Assembly (NCBI RefSeq): GCF_030811835.1
Contig: NZ_JAUSRO010000005.1
Coordinates: 124,001-188,000, forward strand
Reading direction: 5' to 3'
DNA from: Variovorax ginsengisoli
GTDB taxonomy: Bacteria; Pseudomonadota; Gammaproteobacteria; Burkholderiales; Burkholderiaceae_C
DNA length: 64,000 nt
Both the position numbers and the translations under genes were made by a program. Each line of letters begins with the position of its first letter. Positions within the stretch are counted from its first letter, which is position 1. The notes below the pieces were generated by a model. The model did no database searches, was not told the DNA's origin, and was given only the letters and a program-made list of their open reading frames with translations. Of the stretch, positions 57,007 through 64,000 are shown one piece after another.

Positions 57007-57045
57007 GGCGATGATCTCCTTCGGACGGGGTGTTCTTCGTTCGGC

Positions 57046-58611
57046 TCAGGCGTGGCTGGGCAGGATGTCCAGCAAGGCGGCGGGCAGATCGGCGGCGAGC
57101 GCCCACTGGCGCATCGCCTCGATGTCGGGGGCCAGGTAGCGGTCACGCTCGAGAAATGCGACCTTGGCCCGGATCTTTGCGAACTCGGCTTCGACGAGGG
57201 GCGAACTTTTCAGGCCCCGCTTCAGCTCGATGCCCTGTGCTGCAGCCATCGCCTCGATGCCGACCACGACTGCAGTGTTGTCCACCATGTCGCCCAGCCG
57301 GCGCGCCGCGAAGGTGGCCATCGACACATGGTCTTCCTGGTTGGCCGAGGTCGGCAGGCTGTCGACGCTGGCCGGATGCGCGAGCGACTTGTTCTCCGAC
57401 GCCAGGGCGGCCGCCGTGACCTGCGCGATCATGAAGCCCGAGTTCAGCCCGCCATCGTGCACCAGGAAAGGCGGCAGGCCCGACAGGCCGCTGTCGAGCA
57501 GCAGCGCGATGCGGCGCTCGGCAATGGCACCGATCTCGGCAATCGCCAGCGCAAGGATGTCGGCCGCAAAGGCCACCGGCTCCGCGTGGAAGTTGCCACC
57601 CGAGATGACCTCGCCCGTCGCGGCGAAGACCAGCGGGTTGTCCGACGCCGCATTGGCCTCGATCTCCAGCACCCGCGCCGCATGGGCGATGTTGTCCAGG
57701 CAGGCGCCCATCACCTGCGGCACGCAGCGAATGGAATACGGGTCCTGCACACGGCCGCAGTCGGCATGCGAGGGCACGATCTCGCTGCCTTCGAGCAGCA
57801 TGCGCACCGCGCCGGCCACGGCCATCTGGCCCGGTTGTCCGCGTGCGGCATGGATGCGCGCGTCGAAGGGCTTGATCGAGCCCTGGATGGCTTCGAGCGA
57901 CAGCGCGCCGGACATCAGTCCGGCTGCAAACACATCCTCGGCACCGAACAGTCCCACGAGTGCCAGCGCAGTCGACACCTGCGTGCCGTTGAGCAGCGCC
58001 AGGCCCTCCTTGGGGCCGAGCACGAAGGGCGCCATCCCGATGCGCCGCATCGCCTCGGCGCCGCTGACCACTGTGCCGTCGGCGGTGGTCGCCGCACCCT
58101 CGCCGATCAGCACGCACGCCAGGTGCGCGAGCGGCGCGAGGTCGCCCGACGCGCCCACCGACCCCTTGGCCGGAATGCACGGCATCACGCCAGCGTTGAA
58201 CAGCGCGAGCAGCGCGTCGACCAGCGCGGGCCGCACGCCCGAATGGCCGCGCGCCAGGCTCACCGCCTTGGTCGCCAGCACCAGCCGCACCACCGGCGCA
58301 GCCAGCGAAGCGCCCGTGCCCACGCTGTGCGACAGCACCAGGTTGCGCTGCAGCGCGGCCAGATGGTCGTTGCCGATGCGCGTGCTCGCCAGCTTGCCGA
58401 AGCCGGTGTTGATGCCGTAGACCACCTCGTCGTTGTCCACGATGTGCTGCACCGCAGCCTGGGCCGCCTGCATGCCATCGAGCGTCGACGGGTCGAGCGA
58501 CAGCGCAACGCCACCGCGATGGATGCGCCGCAGCAGCGCGAGATCGACCTGGCCAGGGGTCAGCACCAGCGTTTCGGGGGCATCGGCGGAAGGAGTGTGC
58601 GGGTGGGTCAT
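57046..58611 (-). CDS. hutH: Histidine ammonia-lyase HutH
   Basis: A 521-residue ammonia-lyase converting histidine to urocanate. The self-forming MIO cofactor triad Ala-Ser-Gly is at residues 154-156 within [24 protein letters not shown] and [15 protein letters not shown], active-site segments, are also intact. The ATG at 58611 lies only 5 bases from a HutC-like operator, so repression would directly block the start region. It is downstream of hutC and upstream of hutU on the same strand. Confidence 0.96.
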   Translation of the reverse strand: MTHPHTPSADAPETLVLTPGQVDLALLRRIHRGGVALSLDPSTLDGMQAAQAAVQHIVDNDEVVYGINTGFGKLASTRIGNDHLAALQRNLVLSHSVGTGASLAAPVVRLVLATKAVSLARGHSGVRPALVDALLALFNAGVMPCIPAKGSVGASGDLAPLAHLACVLIGEGAATTADGTVVSGAEAMRRIGMAPFVLGPKEGLALLNGTQVSTALALVGLFGAEDVFAAGLMSGALSLEAIQGSIKPFDARIHAARGQPGQMAVAGAVRMLLEGSEIVPSHADCGRVQDPYSIRCVPQVMGACLDNIAHAARVLEIEANAASDNPLVFAATGEVISGGNFHAEPVAFAADILALAIAEIGAIAERRIALLLDSGLSGLPPFLVHDGGLNSGFMIAQVTAAALASENKSLAHPASVDSLPTSANQEDHVSMATFAARRLGDMVDNTAVVVGIEAMAAAQGIELKRGLKSSPLVEAEFAKIRAKVAFLERDRYLAPDIEAMRQWALAADLPAALLDILPSHA

Positions 58612-58616
58612 GGAAC

Positions 58617-58629
58617 CTGTCTATACAAG
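58617..58629. promoter_or_regulatory. HutC-like operator 1, at the hutH start
   Basis: CTGTCTATACAAG (reverse strand CTTGTATAGACAG) resembles HutC binding sites of pseudomonads and is identical to the site at 62108-62120. It overlaps the weak AGG ribosome binding site and ends 5 bases before the hutH ATG. Confidence 0.7.
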
Positions 58630-58669
58630 TGAAATGAAGCGAAACGGAACGACGGCAAACGTCGTCCGG

Positions 58670-59407
58670 CTAACCGGAACTCGGATTGCCGTTGGCGCGA
58701 AAGCGGCTGCCCAGGCGGTAGCGCGAGGCCGGATGCAGGCAGCGCACCCAGGTCACGGGCGTGGTGCGCGTCCAGGTGCGGCGCGTGAGCAGCAGGCAGG
58801 GGTCGGCCATCGACATTGCCAGGTGTTCGGCCTGCTCGGCGGTGGGCAGCACGGCGTCCACCAGATGCTCGATCTGGTCGAAGGGCACGTTGCGCACCAG
58901 GTACTCGCTCGGGGGCATGGCGGTGAAGTCCTGCGCCAGGTAGTCGGGCACCACCAGGGGGTTGACGTAGCGCTCTTCGAGCTGAACCGGCGTTTCGTTC
59001 TCGCGGTGCAGGCAGAGGCTGTGGAACACCGACTCGCCCGCGCGCAGGTCGAGCCAGGCGGCCACGTCAGGCGATGCCGCGACCCGCTCCACCGCCAGCA
59101 TCTGGCAGCGGTAGTCATGGCCGCGGTGGCGGATCTCGCTGGCGATGTTGGCGATCTGCAGCAGCGTGGACTGCGGCTTGTCCTCGGCCACGAAACTCCC
59201 CACGCCGGCCACGCGCGTGATACGCCCCTGGTCGACCAGCTCGCGCAGTGCGCGGTTCACCGTCATGCGCGAAATGCCGAACTGCGCAACCAGTTCGTGC
59301 TCCGAGGGCAGGCGATGGCCCGCCGGCCAGGTGCCGTCCTGGATCTTGCGGGAGATGTGTTCCTTGACTTGCGCGTACAGCGCGAGCGAGGGCAGGTCGC
59401 GTTTCAT
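58670..59407 (-). CDS. hutC: Histidine utilisation repressor HutC (GntR family)
   Basis: A 245-residue GntR/HutC regulator: winged helix at residues 8-75 (GHRLPSEHELVAQFGISRMTVNRALRELVDQGRITR) and a UTRA effector domain (LEERYVNPLVVPDYLAQDF) that binds urocanate in known HutC proteins. ATG at 59407 is 8 bp after the importer ATPase gene; the open frame continues upstream through that gene but is not used. Three matching operators in the region fit repression of the importer genes, itself and hutHU until urocanate accumulates. Confidence 0.94.
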   Translation of the reverse strand: MKRDLPSLALYAQVKEHISRKIQDGTWPAGHRLPSEHELVAQFGISRMTVNRALRELVDQGRITRVAGVGSFVAEDKPQSTLLQIANIASEIRHRGHDYRCQMLAVERVAASPDVAAWLDLRAGESVFHSLCLHRENETPVQLEERYVNPLVVPDYLAQDFTAMPPSEYLVRNVPFDQIEHLVDAVLPTAEQAEHLAMSMADPCLLLTRRTWTRTTPVTWVRCLHPASRYRLGSRFRANGNPSSG

Positions 59408-59415
59408 GCGCGTGC

Positions 59416-60198
59416 TCAGTGTTCGGCGGCCGCCATCGACTCGGCGCGGATCTCTTCGGTCAGCCGCGCCTTGATCGCCATGAACTCGGGCGAGGTCTTG
59501 ATCGTGTAGTGGCGCGGATGCGGAAAGTCGACCGCGATCTCGGTCTTGATGCGTCCCGGCCGCGCGCTGAACACGGCCACGCGATTGGCCATGAAGATGG
59601 CCTCGTCGATGTCGTGCGTGACGAACAGCACCGTCTTCTGCGCAGACTCCCAGATGCCCAGCAGCAGCTCCTGCATCAGCACGCGCGTCTGGTTGTCGAG
59701 CGCGCCGAAGGGCTCGTCGAGCAGCAGCATCTTCGGGTCGTTGGCCAGCGCGCGCGCGATGGCCGTGCGCTGCTGCATGCCGCCCGAGAGCTGCTTGGGG
59801 AAGTGGTTTTCGAAGCCGCGCAGCCCGACCTTGGCGATGAAGAAGTCGCTGCGCTCCTTCTGCTGGGCCTCCGACATGCCGCGCTCGCGCAGGCCGAAGC
59901 GGATGTTCTGCGCGATCGTCAGCCACGGAAAGAGCGTGTAGCTCTGGAACACCACGCCGCGGTCGGCGCCGGGGCCGTCGATGGCCTGGCCGTCCAGGCG
60001 CACCTCGCCGGTGGTCGGAAAGTCCAGGCCCGCCACGATGCGCAGCAGCGTCGACTTGCCGCAACCCGACGGGCCGAGGATGGTGACGAAGTCGTTTTCC
60101 TTGACCTCGAAGTCGATGGGTTGCAAGGCCTGCGTGCGCTGGCCCTTGCGGCCTTCGAACACGCGCGAGACGCCACGGATGGAAAGTTGGTTGTTCAC
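59416..60198 (-). CDS. Nitrate/taurine-type ABC transporter ATPase of the hut region
   Basis: A 260-residue ATPase of the SsuB/TauB group: Walker [10 protein letters not shown], signature [15 protein letters not shown] and Walker [16 protein letters not shown] at 60198 overlaps the permease stop as GTGA. It energises the importer formed by the next two genes. Comparable three-gene importers occur in hut loci of other beta-proteobacteria, so a histidine or urocanate cargo is likely, though the family also handles nitrate, sulfonates and thiamine precursors. Confidence 0.9.
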   Translation of the reverse strand: MNNQLSIRGVSRVFEGRKGQRTQALQPIDFEVKENDFVTILGPSGCGKSTLLRIVAGLDFPTTGEVRLDGQAIDGPGADRGVVFQSYTLFPWLTIAQNIRFGLRERGMSEAQQKERSDFFIAKVGLRGFENHFPKQLSGGMQQRTAIARALANDPKMLLLDEPFGALDNQTRVLMQELLLGIWESAQKTVLFVTHDIDEAIFMANRVAVFSARPGRIKTEIAVDFPHPRHYTIKTSPEFMAIKARLTEEIRAESMAAAEH

Positions 60199-60977
60199 AG
60201 CGTGCTCCAGGCAAACAGCTTGCGGTTCACGGCCTTGAAAGCGAAGTCCGAGACGAGGCCGATGACGCCGATCACGATGATCCCGAAGATGATCTGCCCG
60301 GTGTTGAGCAGCGCCTGGCTGTCGGTGATCATGTGGCCGATGCCCGAGGACGAGCCGATGAGCTCGGCCACGATCACGTAGGTCCAGGCCCAGCCCAGCA
60401 CCAGGCGCAGCGTTTCGGCGATGCCCGGCGCCGCGCCCGGAATCAGCACACGCCGCACGATGCCGCGGCTGTCGGCGCCCAGCGTGTAGGCCGCCTCGAC
60501 CAGGTCCTTGCGCGCACCGCCCACGATGACCGCGACCATCAGAATGATCTGGAACACCGAACCGATGAAGATGACGAGCAGCTTCTGCGTCTCGCCGATG
60601 CCGGCCCACAGGATCAGGAGCGGAATGAAGGCCGAGGCCGGCAGGTAGCGGCAGAACGACACGAAGGGCTCGAAGAAGGCCTCGACCGGCTTGTACGCCC
60701 CCATCGCGATGCCCAGCGGCACGGCGACCAACGCCGCCAGCACGAAGCCGCCGAGCACGCGCCACACCGTCATGCCGATGTCGTGGATGAAGTTGTATTC
60801 GGTAAAGAGCAGCCAGCCTTCCTGCACCATCGTGACGGGGCTCGCCAGGAAGGTGGGCGACACGAAGCCGCCCAGCGTGAAGGCGGCCCAGACCGCGACG
60901 AACAGCACGAAGAAGCCGATGCCCAGCAGCCAGCGGGCGCTGCTGCCGACGGGTTCGAGCGGTGCGAACGCTCTCAT
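60195..60977 (-). CDS. Nitrate/taurine-type ABC transporter permease
   Basis: A 260-residue SsuC/TauC-like permease with about six helices; the loop motif DLVEAAYTLGADSRGIVRRVLIPGAAPGI is the EAA motif contacting the ATPase. It begins with an ATGA overlap with the binding-protein gene and ends in a GTGA overlap with the ATPase gene, so all three are translated in coupled fashion. Confidence 0.9.
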   Translation of the reverse strand: MRAFAPLEPVGSSARWLLGIGFFVLFVAVWAAFTLGGFVSPTFLASPVTMVQEGWLLFTEYNFIHDIGMTVWRVLGGFVLAALVAVPLGIAMGAYKPVEAFFEPFVSFCRYLPASAFIPLLILWAGIGETQKLLVIFIGSVFQIILMVAVIVGGARKDLVEAAYTLGADSRGIVRRVLIPGAAPGIAETLRLVLGWAWTYVIVAELIGSSSGIGHMITDSQALLNTGQIIFGIIVIGVIGLVSDFAFKAVNRKLFAWSTL

Positions 60978-61939
60978 TGAATGTAGGAAGCGTCGAAGGT
61001 GACGGCCAGGTTCTCGGGCGCCTTGCGGATCACGCCGGCTTCCAGCAGGATCTTCTCGGCGTCCTTCATGAAGGCGGTGAGTTCACCCGCGAAGAACTTC
61101 TGGTTGGCCGCCTTGTCCTGCCAGCGCAGGTAGGCCGACGACTTGGCGAACTGCTCGCCGGTCTGCTTGACGGCTGCGCCCATGATGTCGTTGGACTTGG
61201 CCGGGTCGTTCTTGATCATCTCCAGCGCCTCGAAGTACGAGTTGGTCAGCGCCCGTGCCGCCTTGGCATTCGCCTTGAGCCAGGTCGGCGCGCAGCCCAC
61301 CGTGTCCATGACCATCGGGTAGTCGAGCGTGGTCGCGAGGATCTTGCCGGACGCGGGGTTGGCGCGCACCGTCGACAGGTAGGGTTCGTAGGTCATGGCG
61401 GCATCGTTCTGGCCGGCCACGAAGGCCTGGGCCGCGGCCTGGGGCGACAGGGTGGTGGTCTTCACGTCCTTGAGCGTCATGCCGTTCTTGTTGAGCATCC
61501 AGGCCAGGCCGAAGTACGGCGCGGTGCCCGGCGCGTCCACGCCGATGGTCTTGCCCTTGAGGTCGGCAAAGCTCTTGATGTCACCGCGCACCGCAATGCC
61601 GTCGGCACCGTAGGACTTGTCCATCTGGAAGATCTGCACGATCGGTACGCCGTTGGCGTTCCACGCCACGTGCGTCTCGACGGTGGTGGCCGCGCACTGG
61701 ATGGCTTCGGCGGCCAGCGCCAGGTGGCGGTCCTTCTGCGGGATCATCTTGATCTCGACGTCCAGCCCGTTCTTCTTGAAGATGCCGGCCTTGTCGGCCA
61801 GCGTCAGCGGCGCGAAGCCCGTCCAGCCCGACATGCCGAGCACGATCTTGGTGTCCTGCGCGGACGCCGTGGTGGCCATGCCCGCAGCACACACACCTGC
61901 CGCTACCAGCGACGCGACTTTGACAACCATCTTGACCAT
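60974..61939 (-). CDS. Nitrate/taurine-type ABC substrate-binding protein
   Basis: A 321-residue periplasmic binding protein of the NMT1/SsuA-like group: signal peptide ending ATTASAQ near residue 27, then KIVLGMSGWTGFAPLTLADKAGIFKKNGLDVEI and the lobe-connecting KTIGVDAPGTAPYFGLAW. The start at 61939 has AGGAG 5 bases before it. It is the first gene of the hut transcript, with HutC-like operators 101 and 169 bp upstream, so its ligand is probably histidine or urocanate. Confidence 0.88.
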   Translation of the reverse strand: MVKMVVKVASLVAAGVCAAGMATTASAQDTKIVLGMSGWTGFAPLTLADKAGIFKKNGLDVEIKMIPQKDRHLALAAEAIQCAATTVETHVAWNANGVPIVQIFQMDKSYGADGIAVRGDIKSFADLKGKTIGVDAPGTAPYFGLAWMLNKNGMTLKDVKTTTLSPQAAAQAFVAGQNDAAMTYEPYLSTVRANPASGKILATTLDYPMVMDTVGCAPTWLKANAKAARALTNSYFEALEMIKNDPAKSNDIMGAAVKQTGEQFAKSSAYLRWQDKAANQKFFAGELTAFMKDAEKILLEAGVIRKAPENLAVTFDASYIQ

Positions 61940-62039
61940 AGGTACTCCTGGATTCCGTTCTTGAGAAGAATTGAAGCTGGCAGCGCGCTTGCCTTGCGGC
62001 AACCGGTGCGCACGCGTCGCATTGTGGTCCGTCGCCCAA

Positions 62040-62052
62040 CTTGTCTATACAG
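62040..62052. promoter_or_regulatory. HutC-like operator 2
   Basis: CTTGTCTATACAG shares the TGTCTATACA core with the other two sites. It lies 101 bp upstream of the importer binding-protein gene and 56 bp from operator 3, so two HutC dimers could act together on the hut promoter. Confidence 0.65.
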
Positions 62053-62107
62053 GGTTAACCCAAATCCCGGTCAAGGTGCATTTCTCACCGAGCGGTGCAC
62101 CAAATTG

Positions 62108-62120
62108 CTGTCTATACAAG
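62108..62120. promoter_or_regulatory. HutC-like operator 3
   Basis: CTGTCTATACAAG is identical in 13 bases to the operator at the hutH start. It lies 169 bp upstream of the importer gene start and 76 bp upstream of the divergent recQ start, so HutC could also touch recQ expression, though the hut promoter is the more likely target. Confidence 0.7.
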
Positions 62121-62196
62121 TGAAAGGCTGCCGAACCCTCGACTATTGCAAAGCGCGTGCCAGCACCTGGCCAAGGCGATCGGGGACAATCACCGC

Positions 62197-64000
<1,804 letters not shown>

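Noticed and set aside
54982-58632. Very long plus-strand open frame (over 1200 codons) across the hut region
   Set aside because: It lies antisense to the IclR, hutU and hutH genes, its product is a His/Arg/Ala/Gln-rich low-complexity string without domains, and long spurious frames are normal in DNA with this GC content.
59416-60765. Longer start for the importer ATPase giving a 449-residue protein
   Set aside because: The added N-terminus is the out-of-frame reading of the permease gene; the GTG at 60198 overlapping the permease stop gives the normal length for this ATPase family.

Overview
The window is very GC-rich, densely packed DNA that reads like the chromosome of a beta-proteobacterium of the Comamonadaceae, most likely Variovorax or a close relative. 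This is an inference from gene content, from the split cobalamin methionine synthase, from an S-adenosylhomocysteine riboswitch of the beta-proteobacterial type, and from two GC-rich interspersed repeats that I associate with this family. I saw no rRNA, tRNA, CRISPR array or transposase.

Layout. 1-3.4 kb: glycolate oxidase subunits GlcF (cut by the left edge) and GlcE, with a DUF1275 membrane protein between them and an SMP-30 type lactonase upstream. 3.5-6.5 kb: nitrogen-assimilation operon of a TorF-type porin, GlnK and AmtB behind a good sigma-54 promoter. 6.5-10.4 kb: ComM-like ATPase, a fumarylacetoacetate hydrolase family protein and an acyltransferase. 10.7-15.7 kb: a phospholipase D toxin of the type VI secretion Tle5 kind followed by two duplicated Sel1-repeat lipoproteins, the expected immunity proteins; an AP2-domain protein follows.

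16.2-32.6 kb is the most interesting part: a 14-gene cluster that appears to encode uptake and reductive breakdown of nicotinamide/nicotinate. Eleven minus-strand genes encode 6-hydroxynicotinate reductase, a UPF0280 (ApbE-like) protein, two DUF1185 paralogues, a branched-chain-type ABC transporter, nicotinamidase and a two-subunit nicotinate dehydrogenase with three haem c sites. Three divergent plus-strand genes encode ferredoxin-NADP reductase, a TetR regulator and enamidase. The reductase and enamidase steps are known from the anaerobe Eubacterium barkeri, so this looks like the same ring-reduction route wired to cytochrome c and NADPH.

32.6-47.1 kb holds housekeeping and accessory genes: an MFS exporter, three LysR regulators, a short-chain dehydrogenase, a glycine-zipper protein, MetH split into two genes about 5.3 kb apart (the larger one behind an SAH riboswitch), DinG helicase, a PACE efflux pump and an SH3-domain protein.

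47.2-62.1 kb is a full histidine utilisation (hut) region in the five-step version (HutH, HutU, HutI, HutF, HutG), with HutD, the HutC repressor, a nitrate/taurine-type ABC importer, three near-identical HutC-like operator sites, and an embedded IclR regulator plus polar amino acid transporter lacking an ATPase gene. At the right edge RecQ helicase is cut by the window end and carries an in-frame copy of an interspersed repeat inside its zinc-binding loop.
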